From Alcaligenaceae bacterium (GTDB lineage Bacteria > Pseudomonadota > Gammaproteobacteria > Burkholderiales > Burkholderiaceae_B): a stretch of DNA of 12,740 nucleotides. The stretch is taken from contig CANCRX010000090.1 in NCBI GenBank assembly GCA_947380655.1, positions 1 to 12,740 of the forward strand. The letters run 5' to 3'. Below the pieces are notes generated by a model, which saw nothing but the letters and a program-made list of their open reading frames with translations, was not told the origin of the DNA and did no database searches. Each line of letters starts with the position of its first letter. The first letter of the stretch is position 1. A program made the translations under genes and the position numbers. Shown here one piece after another: positions 7,163-12,740 of the stretch.

Positions 7163-7168
7163 ATTGTA
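7163..7168 (-). promoter_or_regulatory. Probable -10 element of rnpB
   Basis: TACAAT on the minus strand (5 of 6 to TATAAT) ends 7 nt before the first base of P1, the right distance for direct initiation at the mature 5' end. No convincing -35 exists at 16-18 nt; TCGACA (7187-7182) resembles one but is only 13 nt away. An AT-rich run (TATATATA at 7198-7205) lies farther up and may help recruit polymerase. Confidence 0.5.
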
Positions 7169-7217
7169 AGGCGCATTTATCTGTCGACTTCGATAAATAT
7201 ATATACCCACCTAAATA

Positions 7218-7255
7218 CGCAGGTCCCGATGTCCTGCGACAATAGAGGTCTATTG
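7218..7255 (+). repeat. Two adjacent inverted repeats in the rnpB-uup divergent region
   Basis: CGCAGG (7218-7223) pairs with CCTGCG (7233-7238) across a 9-nt loop. Immediately after, CAATAGA (7240-7246) faces TCTATTG (7249-7255) across 2 nt. Both lie between the rnpB -10 and the uup start, so they could be leader hairpins of uup mRNA or protein-binding palindromes. The rest of 7158-7291 holds an AT-rich core but no plus-strand promoter I can defend. Confidence 0.45.
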
Positions 7256-7291
7256 AATCTTTACGCGTTACTGCGTCATCAAGCTGCATCC

Positions 7292-9181
7292 ATGTCAAAT
7301 ATCGCTTTAATCACCCTGAATAACGTCCACTTAGCCTTTGGGCACCACCCTTTGCTGGACGGTGCGGATCTCGCTATCCAGTCAAACGAACGCATTGGCC
7401 TCATCGGACGTAACGGCGCAGGCAAATCCTCCCTGCTGCGACTGCTTGACGGACGATCACAACCAGACGATGGAAGTATTTCCATGGCGGGTCACGTGCG
7501 CGTGGCGACCGTTGAGCAGGAACCTGAGCTTGATGAGACATTGACCATCGAACAAGCCGTTTTTGGCGAATACGACCCCGATGATGAAGACTGGCAGCGC
7601 GGTTCACGTGTGCGCGCCCTGATCGACAAACTCGGACTCCCGCCAGAGGCCGTTGTTGGCACCCTCTCGGGTGGAATGCGCAAGCGGGTTGCACTGATTA
7701 GCGCCATGGCCAATGAACCTAATTTGCTACTGCTAGACGAACCAACTAACCACCTCGACCTCGAAGGTATTCAATGGCTTGAGGGAGCTTTGCGTCAATG
7801 GCCCGGTAGCGCCATCATCATTACCCATGACCGCCGCTTTCTTGATGCCGTTGCAACACGAATTGTCGAACTCGATCGTGGGCAGCTTCTGAGTTTTCCT
7901 GGTAATTTTTCTGAATGGCAAGTTCGCAAAGCGCAATGGCTCGAATCGCAGCGTCTTGAAAACGCACGTTTCGACAAATTACTCGCACAAGAGGAAATCT
8001 GGATCCGCAAAGGCGTGGAAGCCCGCCGCACACGCAACGAAGGGCGCGTCAGACGCCTCGAGCAATTACGTGTCGAGCGCGCAGACAGGCGAGATCGTCA
8101 AGGCAACGTCAATCTAGCACTGGATGCCGGTCAACGTTCGGGAAAATTAGTTGCAGAGCTGGAGGACGTTTCAATATCGTTTGGTGATCACCACGTTGTG
8201 CGCCATTACTCCACCACGATTATGCGCGGCGATCGTATCGGCATCATCGGTCCCAATGGCGCTGGTAAATCAACCATTCTGAAAATCATACTCGGCACAC
8301 TTGCACCGGACAGCGGCACGGTCAAACTCGGCACGAACTTAAGCGTGGCCTATTTTGACCAGATGCGCAGTCAGCTTGATGAGAATGCGACCCTGGCCGA
8401 CGTGATTAACCCAGGTAGCGAGTGGATAGAAATTGGCGGTGCAAAAAAGCACGTTATGAGCTATCTGGGAGACTTTTTATTTGCCCCTGCGCGTGCACAT
8501 TCCCCGGTCAGTAGTTTGTCTGGCGGTGAGCGCGCACGTCTGTTGCTTGCTCGTTTATTTGCACGTCCTGCAAATATTCTCGTTCTCGACGAACCCACCA
8601 ACGATCTGGATATCGAGACCCTGGAGTTACTCGAAGAATTACTGCAAGACTATCCAGGCACCGTCCTGCTTGTAAGTCACGACAGGACATTCCTTGACAA
8701 CGTTGTGACACAAACCATTGCCAGCGAGGGTAATGGTTACTGGAAGGACTATGTTGGAGGCTATGGCGACTGGGAACGCCAACGCAAAGCAAGCAAAGGC
8801 CCCTCTGCAATTGCTAAACTCAAATCCAGCACTGTTGCTCCAGCCAGTTCTGCCGCAGAGGCAGTCGCAACCAAGACAACTATCCCCGCACCGACTGCAC
8901 CCATTGCGACGGTTAGTGCCACAAGTTCGACAGCAGCACAGAAATCACGTGCCGCAAAACTCGCACCATGGGAAATCAAGGAGCTTGAACAACTCCCGTT
9001 AGATATTCATAAACTCGAACAGGAGCAGGAGTCGCTGGTGACACAAATGGGAGACAGCTCGATTTATAAAGATGACCCGAATAAACTGTCGCAAATTCAG
9101 TCGCGTTTACAGACAATTGAGTCAGAGTTATCAAAAAATTTCGCACGCTGGGAGTTGCTTGAATCACGCAATGCGCCATAG
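7292..9181 (+). CDS. uup: ABC-F family ATPase Uup
   Basis: A 629-residue soluble protein with two ABC ATPase domains and no membrane segments. Domain 1: Walker A GRNGAGKS at 39-46, signature LSGGM at 125-129, Walker B LLLLDE at 145-150. Domain 2: Walker A GPNGAGKS at 320-327, signature LSGGE at 409-413, Walker B ILVLDE at 429-434. The linker WIRKGVEARRTRNEGRVRRL (237-256) is typical of Uup among ABC-F paralogues. An Ala/Thr/Pro-rich spacer (about 511-548) precedes a C-terminal coiled-coil domain (about 556-625), known in E. coli Uup to bind DNA. Family roles include ribosome-associated factor and transposon precise-excision phenotypes. The start at 7292 gives the conserved ALITL beginning. 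An in-frame ATG at 7229 would add 21 unconserved residues, and the frame remains open back into antisense rnpB. No strong Shine-Dalgarno is visible. Confidence 0.93.
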   Translation: MSNIALITLNNVHLAFGHHPLLDGADLAIQSNERIGLIGRNGAGKSSLLRLLDGRSQPDDGSISMAGHVRVATVEQEPELDETLTIEQAVFGEYDPDDEDWQRGSRVRALIDKLGLPPEAVVGTLSGGMRKRVALISAMANEPNLLLLDEPTNHLDLEGIQWLEGALRQWPGSAIIITHDRRFLDAVATRIVELDRGQLLSFPGNFSEWQVRKAQWLESQRLENARFDKLLAQEEIWIRKGVEARRTRNEGRVRRLEQLRVERADRRDRQGNVNLALDAGQRSGKLVAELEDVSISFGDHHVVRHYSTTIMRGDRIGIIGPNGAGKSTILKIILGTLAPDSGTVKLGTNLSVAYFDQMRSQLDENATLADVINPGSEWIEIGGAKKHVMSYLGDFLFAPARAHSPVSSLSGGERARLLLARLFARPANILVLDEPTNDLDIETLELLEELLQDYPGTVLLVSHDRTFLDNVVTQTIASEGNGYWKDYVGGYGDWERQRKASKGPSAIAKLKSSTVAPASSAAEAVATKTTIPAPTAPIATVSATSSTAAQKSRAAKLAPWEIKELEQLPLDIHKLEQEQESLVTQMGDSSIYKDDPNKLSQIQSRLQTIESELSKNFARWELLESRNAP

Positions 9182-9199
9182 CAATCGCAAACTCGCATA

Positions 9200-9230
9200 A
9201 AAAATGGTCGATACGGTATCGACCATTTTT
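9200..9230. terminator. Bidirectional intrinsic terminator between uup and pyrC
   Basis: A perfect 14-bp inverted repeat: AAAAATGGTCGATA (9200-9213), loop CGG, TATCGACCATTTTT (9217-9230). The A run on one side and the T run on the other give a U tract in either direction. It starts 18 nt after the uup stop and lies 33 nt beyond the pyrC stop on the opposite strand, so it can serve both convergent genes. Confidence 0.92.
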
Positions 9231-9263
9231 AATAATGCAGATGTGCACAACAGGCTTAGAATT

Positions 9264-10316
9264 TCAACAAAACTTCCAGCCAAGTGTTTCGCCTGCGGCT
9301 AACGGAACAATCGTTTCTTTACCAAAAGCCAGCTCATTAGGGATCACAAACGATCCCCGCTGCAAAGTGATGGTTTCAGTATTTCGGGGCAACCCATAAA
9401 AATCAGGCCCTCTCAGGCTTGCAAACGCTTCCAGACGATCTAACTTGCCCGCCTGATCAAATGCAGTGGCATACAACTCCATGGCGTGGAGCGCCGTATA
9501 GCAACCCGCACACCCACACGCATTTTCTTTCAACCCCTTTGAATGCGGCGCGCTATCTGTTCCAAGAAAAAATCTCGGACTATCACTTGTGGCTGCATCG
9601 AGCAACGCCTGCCGATGCACCTCTCTTTTTAAGATCGGCAAACAATAATAGTGCGGGCGCACGCCACCTTGAAATATGACATTGCGGTTGTAGAGCATAT
9701 GCTGAGGGGTCAACGTCGCGGCAACCGGTCCCTCAGCGTCTCTCACGTAATCCACACCGTCCTTAGTCGTCAAATGCTCAAACACGACGCGCAATGCAGG
9801 AAATGCTTTGCGCAACGGGATCATCACGCGATCAATAAACAAAGCCTCGCGGTCAAACACATCAACTGAAGGGTCAGTGACTTCTCCATGTACCAATAAA
9901 GGCAGTCCGACGCGCTGCATGGTTTCCAGCACTGTTGAACAACGTCCCAGCAAATCGGTCGCGCCGGCATCCGAATTTGTCGTTGCACCCGCCGGGTAAA
10001 GCTTCACAGCAACGGCCGCGCCAGTTTCCTTTGCACGCACAATTTCATCAGGAGATGTATTGTCGGTCAGATATAACGTCATGAGCGGTGTAAACGATCC
10101 TGCAGGGATCCCTGCCTTAATCATTGCTTGCTCAATACGCGACTGATAGGCCTGTGCCAAAGCGACAGTGGTGACAGGAGGCTTGAGATTGGGCATCACA
10201 ACAGCACGCGCAAACTGTTTCGCTGTGTGGCCAATCACGGCCTCGAGCGCCTCACCATCGCGTAAATGCAGGTGCCAGTCATCGGCTTTAATAATAGAAA
10301 GTGTATTGACAGTCAT
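9264..10316 (-). CDS. pyrC: Dihydroorotase, class II
   Basis: Catalyses the reversible ring closure of N-carbamoyl-L-aspartate to L-dihydroorotate, step three of de novo pyrimidine synthesis, in the cytoplasm. The 350 residues match the E. coli enzyme in length (348). The binuclear zinc site is complete: DDWHLHLRD with H15 and H17, carbamylated lysine K105 in KLYPAGATTNS, H143 in VHGEV, H181 in FEHLTT and D254 in GTDSAPH. N43 in MPN and R19 fit the substrate contacts. The ATG at 10316 is supported by the conserved N-terminus, but the upstream sequence lacks a good Shine-Dalgarno. It follows the amidohydrolase gene by 16 nt and is probably co-transcribed. No pyrimidine-specific attenuator is visible. 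Confidence 0.95.
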   Translation of the reverse strand: MTVNTLSIIKADDWHLHLRDGEALEAVIGHTAKQFARAVVMPNLKPPVTTVALAQAYQSRIEQAMIKAGIPAGSFTPLMTLYLTDNTSPDEIVRAKETGAAVAVKLYPAGATTNSDAGATDLLGRCSTVLETMQRVGLPLLVHGEVTDPSVDVFDREALFIDRVMIPLRKAFPALRVVFEHLTTKDGVDYVRDAEGPVAATLTPQHMLYNRNVIFQGGVRPHYYCLPILKREVHRQALLDAATSDSPRFFLGTDSAPHSKGLKENACGCAGCYTALHAMELYATAFDQAGKLDRLEAFASLRGPDFYGLPRNTETITLQRGSFVIPNELAFGKETIVPLAAGETLGWKFC

Positions 10317-10340
10317 ATTCAGGCTTTTATCTTCAGGCTT
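10313..10340 (-). repeat. Imperfect 14-nt tandem duplication at the amidohydrolase/pyrC junction
   Basis: Minus-strand units AAGCCTGAAGATAA (10340-10327) and AAGCCTGAATATGA (10326-10313) match at 12 of 14 positions. The first contains the amidohydrolase stop codon, the second the pyrC start codon. It occupies the place where the pyrC ribosome-binding site should be. Confidence 0.6.
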
Positions 10341-11526
10341 CTAAAGGCATGCTACGTTCCACCAAGGCAGCAAACATCGCGCTCCCTGTAGGGATCACAT
10401 CGTCATTGAAATCAAATTTAGGGTTGTGCAGTAGCTTTCCCGCTTCCGCCCCGCCCTGACCTAGTCTGAAATATGCACCGGGACGCTGTCTGAGCATGAA
10501 TGAAAAATCTTCTGAACCCATCGAAGGAATCAAATTGCGAACGACGCGCTCAGCTCCAAACAAATCGGTTGCGACATCCGCCACGAAGTTCGCCTCGTTT
10601 GTAGAGTTAATCGTTGCTGGATAGGAGCGAACGTAATTGAGTTCTGCTTTTGCGCCAAACGCATCTGCTATGGATGCGATGAGTTTACGCATACGTGATT
10701 CGACGAGCTTTTGGACCTCATCGCTAAACGTTCTTACCGTACCAATCAAGGTCGCATGACTGGGGATCACGCTCGGTGCGGCCGCATTACCAGCCTGTAC
10801 GTGTCCAAACGAGATCACTGCCGACTCTACTGGATGCACGTTTCTTGATACGATCGTTTGCAACGCAGTAATGATTTGGGCTGCGACAATGATTGGATCA
10901 ATCGTCTGGTATGGGTGGGCACCATGGCCGCCACGTCCTTCAATTTTTATTTCAAATCGATCCGCTGCAGCCATCATCGGACCAGGATTAATCCCGATCA
11001 CACCCGCGGGCAACGCCGGCCAGTTGTGTAACGCATAAATAGCATCACACGGAAATTTTTCAAACAAGCCATCGTCGAGCATCGCCTTTGCGCCGCCTAA
11101 ACCTTCTTCGGCTGGTTGAAAAATCAACACAGCAGTTCCGTTGAAATTTTTATTCTCTGCGAGATATTTGGCTGTGCCAAGCAGAATAGCGGTGTGGCCG
11201 TCATGACCACACGCATGCATCAACCCGGAGGTCGTTGAACAATGCTCCACATCGTTTTCTTCTACGATAGGTAAGGCATCCATATCTGCACGCAACCCAA
11301 TCATGCGACCAGATGTTGTGCTTTTTCCATGAATAACGCCTACTACGCCTGTTTGACCGATGTTTCGGTGAACTTCGACGCCGAGAGCCTCAAGCGCACC
11401 CGCAACAATGCCGGAGGTTCGGAGCTCCTTAAAACCCATTTCTGGATTTGCATGCAGGTCGCGCCTCAAGACGGTGAGTTCTTGATGGAATTTTTTTATT
11501 GATTCGATAGGTGATCTTGGATACAT
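10333..11526 (-). CDS. M20D-family metal-dependent amidohydrolase (hippurate / N-acyl-amino-acid hydrolase-like)
   Basis: A 397-residue M20 peptidase of the HipO / N-acyl-L-amino-acid amidohydrolase / IAA-amino-acid hydrolase group, which cleave amide bonds of N-acylated amino acids using two metal ions. Metal-ligand motifs: MHACGHDGHTA with C106 and H108, QPAEEGLGG with E140-E141, H167 in ALHNW and H367 in LLHNPKFDFND. The dimerisation domain sits between, around GRGGHGAHP (about 197-205). No signal peptide is evident, so it is probably cytoplasmic. Start chosen at ATG 11526, with AAGG 6 nt upstream; a longer GTG start at 11574 would add 16 residues without a ribosome-binding site. Substrate cannot be told from sequence. 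It lies 16 nt upstream of pyrC in an apparent two-gene operon. Confidence 0.88.
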   Translation of the reverse strand: MYPRSPIESIKKFHQELTVLRRDLHANPEMGFKELRTSGIVAGALEALGVEVHRNIGQTGVVGVIHGKSTTSGRMIGLRADMDALPIVEENDVEHCSTTSGLMHACGHDGHTAILLGTAKYLAENKNFNGTAVLIFQPAEEGLGGAKAMLDDGLFEKFPCDAIYALHNWPALPAGVIGINPGPMMAAADRFEIKIEGRGGHGAHPYQTIDPIIVAAQIITALQTIVSRNVHPVESAVISFGHVQAGNAAAPSVIPSHATLIGTVRTFSDEVQKLVESRMRKLIASIADAFGAKAELNYVRSYPATINSTNEANFVADVATDLFGAERVVRNLIPSMGSEDFSFMLRQRPGAYFRLGQGGAEAGKLLHNPKFDFNDDVIPTGSAMFAALVERSMPLEA

Positions 11527-11548
11527 GTTCGCCTTAAGGGTAAACGTG

Positions 11549-11578
11549 ATGATACAAAATAGTTTACTCCGCACACAA
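11549..11578 (-). promoter_or_regulatory. Tentative promoter of the amidohydrolase-pyrC operon
   Basis: Minus strand TTGTGT (11578-11573), an 18-nt spacer, then TATCAT (11554-11549). The -10 matches 5 of 6, the -35 only 3 of 6. It would start transcription near 11541, about 15 nt before the ATG at 11526, which also argues against the upstream GTG start. Confidence 0.3.
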
Positions 11579-11623
11579 AATTGTTACATTTGAGGGGTAT
11601 TCTTACAGGTATGACAATTTACT

Positions 11624-11652
11624 TTGTCTTTAATGCGCATACACGTTATGCT
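11624..11652 (+). promoter_or_regulatory. Tentative promoter of the SWIB-protein gene
   Basis: TTGTCT (11624-11629), a 17-nt spacer, then TATGCT (11647-11652), each 4 of 6 to consensus. The leader would be about 37 nt. CATAAT at 11665-11670 is an alternative -10 without a matching -35. Confidence 0.3.
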
Positions 11653-11695
11653 GCGCCCGAAGTGCATAATAATCCGTCTCACAAGGAGAGCCCGA

Positions 11696-12001
11696 ATGGC
11701 CACTACCGCCAAACCAGCTGCTAAGAAAGTTGCTGTTAAAAAAACAGCAGAACGTAAACCTAATGCTGCGTTCATGAAACCCCTGACACCAAGCGCCACA
11801 CTGGCTGCCGTGATTGGTGCTACTCCCGTGCCACGCACAGAAGTCACCAAAAAAATCTGGGAATACATCAAAAAGCATGACCTTCAGGATCCTAAAAATC
11901 GTCGCAACATCAATGCTGACGCGTTACTCAAACCTCTGTTTGAAAAAGATCAGGTTTCAATGTTTGAGCTGACCAAGATTGTTAGCGTACATTTGAAATA
12001 A
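11696..12001 (+). CDS. SWIB/MDM2-domain protein with basic N-terminal tail
   Basis: A 101-residue protein. Residues 1-23 form an Ala/Lys-rich basic tail (AAKKVAVKK and similar) resembling histone H1 tails. Residues about 26-101 match the SWIB fold found in eukaryotic SWI/SNF subunits and in chlamydial topoisomerase fusions and stand-alone proteins: FMKPLTPSATLAAVIG, then VTKKIWEYIKKHDLQDP, NRRNINADALLKPLF and a final MFELTKIVSVHLK. Stand-alone SWIB proteins with Lys/Ala tails are known in betaproteobacteria, with no settled function; DNA or nucleoid binding is a reasonable inference from the charge. The ATG at 11696 has an excellent AAGGAGAG five nt upstream. It is a single-gene transcript by context, between divergent and convergent neighbours. 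Confidence 0.9.
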   Translation: MATTAKPAAKKVAVKKTAERKPNAAFMKPLTPSATLAAVIGATPVPRTEVTKKIWEYIKKHDLQDPKNRRNINADALLKPLFEKDQVSMFELTKIVSVHLK

Positions 12002-12006
12002 ATCCT

Positions 12007-12032
12007 TTTTATCCAGTTTTTACTGGATAAAA
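12007..12032. terminator. Hairpin just after the SWIB gene
   Basis: Perfect 11-bp inverted repeat TTTTATCCAGT (12007-12017), loop TTTT, ACTGGATAAAA (12022-12032), 5 nt after the stop codon. No U tract follows on the plus strand, so it may protect the mRNA 3' end or assist the stronger hairpin downstream rather than terminate by itself. Confidence 0.55.
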
Positions 12033-12056
12033 GAGGTGCTAATAAGATGTGCTCAT

Positions 12057-12091
12057 AAAAAAAGACACTTTTTATAAAGTGTCTTTTTTTT
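12057..12091. terminator. Bidirectional intrinsic terminator between the SWIB gene and the DUF4870-like gene
   Basis: A 15-bp perfect stem: seven A plus GACACTTT (12057-12071), loop TTAT, AAAGTGTC plus seven T (12076-12090), with an eighth T at 12091. Each strand ends in a U run, so it can stop the plus-strand SWIB transcript and the minus-strand transcript ending at 12126. Confidence 0.92.
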
Positions 12092-12125
12092 ATTTGTTTA
12101 ATAATTTATTTATCAACCCGTTGAA

Positions 12126-12485
12126 TTATTGCCCGTTTGGGGAGCGATTTTCCAATAAATTCAACCAACCTTTAATTAACCTGTAGAGCACCCATACGCA
12201 GGTTGCTACGACACCTAGCCAGCCGATATAGATATAGGTCGCCAGGGCGCTCAAAGCGAACCACAGCAAGCCCCACCAAAAAGTATGGGACAGCCAGTCA
12301 AAATGCGCAGCGTAGAGCGTCCCAGCAGCGTCAGCACGCTTCACGTACATCAATACCATCGCAGCAATTGTAGCGATCCCAAAAAAACCTGCTGTCGCCA
12401 AGCCAAGTGCAAATAAACCGTATGCGACATTAGTAATAGTCCGCAAATTGATGGCTGCATTTGTTTCTGAAGTTGGCTCTGACAT
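12126..12485 (-). CDS. DUF4870-like small integral membrane protein
   Basis: A 119-residue hydrophobic protein with probable membrane segments at about 18-47, 66-84 and 86-106. The loop YVKRADAAGTLYAAHFDW (47-64), continuing into LSHTFWWGLLW, carries the Tyr-Val-Lys-Arg, Gly-Thr, His-Phe-x-Trp and Thr-Phe-Trp pattern that I associate with the DUF4870 (Tic20-like) family of proteobacterial membrane proteins. No enzymatic residues are evident and no function is known. The ATG at 12485 has GGGAG 8 nt upstream. It is read toward the SWIB gene and ends 35 nt from a bidirectional terminator. It sits just downstream of an rrn operon on the same strand, separated by the rrn terminator, and I could not identify a convincing promoter in 12486-12596. 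Confidence 0.75.
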   Translation of the reverse strand: MSEPTSETNAAINLRTITNVAYGLFALGLATAGFFGIATIAAMVLMYVKRADAAGTLYAAHFDWLSHTFWWGLLWFALSALATYIYIGWLGVVATCVWVLYRLIKGWLNLLENRSPNGQ

Positions 12486-12596
12486 CGCTGTGACTCCCTA
12501 TAACTTTGTTAAAAATTACATCGATCTTTCGTGATCAATCTTACATGAGCAGTTTGTAATCACAAAGCAAAAGTGTATGTTGCTCGCGTACAAAGA

Positions 12597-12631
12597 CAAA
12601 ACCCCGCGAGCCGAGAGGCTGCGGGGTTTTG
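12597..12631 (-). terminator. rrn operon terminator after 5S rRNA
   Basis: An 11-bp GC-rich outer stem (CAAAACCCCGC, 12597-12607, with GCGGGGTTTTG, 12621-12631) encloses a small GCC/GGC inner stem. On the minus strand it lies about 11 nt after the 5S 3' end and finishes in GGGGTTTTG, then TCTTTG. This fits a factor-independent terminator for the ribosomal RNA operon. Confidence 0.88.
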
Positions 12632-12641
12632 AGGGGTAAGA

Positions 12642-12740
12642 GCTTGACAATGTCCTACTTTCACAGACGTACGTCCACTATCATCGGCGCTAAGGTGTTT
12701 CACGGTCCTGTTCGGGATGGGAAGGGGTGGGACCACCTCG
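12642..12740 (-). rRNA. rrf: 5S ribosomal RNA, 3' portion (partial)
   Basis: The minus strand reads GGTGGTCCCACCCCTTCCC, then CATCCCGAACAGGACCGTG, AAAC, TAGCGCCGATGATAGTG and GTGAAAGTAGGACATTGTC. These are the conserved loop B/C, loop E and helix IV-V blocks of bacterial 5S rRNA in betaproteobacterial form. Compared with E. coli the window begins at about nucleotide 18, so the 5' strand of helix I is missing. The 3' end is placed at TTGTCAAGC from the expected helix I partner and may be off by one or two bases. The 23S and 16S genes should lie to the right. Confidence 0.95.

Noticed and set aside
7052..7291. N-terminal extension of the uup frame by 80 codons.
   Set aside because: It starts inside antisense rnpB and crosses the rnpB promoter; homology to Uup begins at 7292.
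11527..11574. GTG start adding 16 residues to the amidohydrolase.
   Set aside because: No ribosome-binding site, no conserved residues in the extension, and the likely promoter lies inside it.
11624..11695. Upstream in-frame start for the SWIB protein (24 more residues).
   Set aside because: The ATG at 11696 has an ideal AAGGAGAG site, and the extension overlaps the likely promoter.
1..12740. Mobile element, CRISPR array, toxin-antitoxin, defence or secretion system.
   Set aside because: No transposase, integrase, spaced repeats, or small paired genes were found; every sizeable frame is explained by a core gene.

Overview
The window looks like the chromosome of a betaproteobacterium, most likely Burkholderiales and possibly Alcaligenaceae-like. 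The evidence is a division and cell-wall (dcw) cluster in the order mraZ-rsmH-ftsL-ftsI-murE-murF-mraY, a fused MurE-MurF protein (an arrangement known from Bordetella and relatives), a beta-type RNase P RNA, a 5S rRNA of betaproteobacterial type, and a small SWIB protein with a basic tail. Base composition looks close to 50% GC. I see no transposon, integrase, phage gene, CRISPR array or tRNA. This is core genome, and I found no clearly new multi-gene system in it.

Left block (1-6522, minus strand): a tightly packed dcw operon read right to left. A sigma70-like promoter and a set of 10-nt-phased TGG-type boxes (candidate MraZ operator) precede mraZ. Then come rsmH (16S rRNA m4C1402 methyltransferase), ftsL, ftsI (PBP3), a murE-murF fusion, and the first 25 codons of mraY cut by the window edge. 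Every junction is a 3-nt gap or an overlap. Two of them (ftsL/ftsI and ftsI/murEF) use the same 17-nt Shine-Dalgarno plus ATGA coupling sequence. Together these genes make the lipid-linked peptidoglycan precursor and the septal transpeptidase complex.

Middle (6523-7291): an 839-nt gene-poor stretch (6453-7291) that is mostly RNA. It contains rnpB (minus strand, about 6739-7156) with an 11-bp P1 helix and a compensatory base-pair change in the catalytic P4 helix. Downstream are tandem, partly competing hairpins (probable terminator). Upstream is an AT-rich divergent region with a good -10 for rnpB and two adjacent inverted repeats ahead of uup.

Right block (7292-12740): uup (ABC-F ATPase, plus strand) converges on a two-gene minus-strand operon, M20D amidohydrolase then pyrC (dihydroorotase), and the two transcripts meet at a symmetric bidirectional terminator. 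The amidohydrolase diverges from a small SWIB-domain protein gene (plus), which converges on a gene for a DUF4870-like membrane protein (minus) across a second bidirectional terminator. The window ends in the 3' part of a 5S rRNA gene with its rrn terminator (minus strand), so an rrn operon lies to the right.
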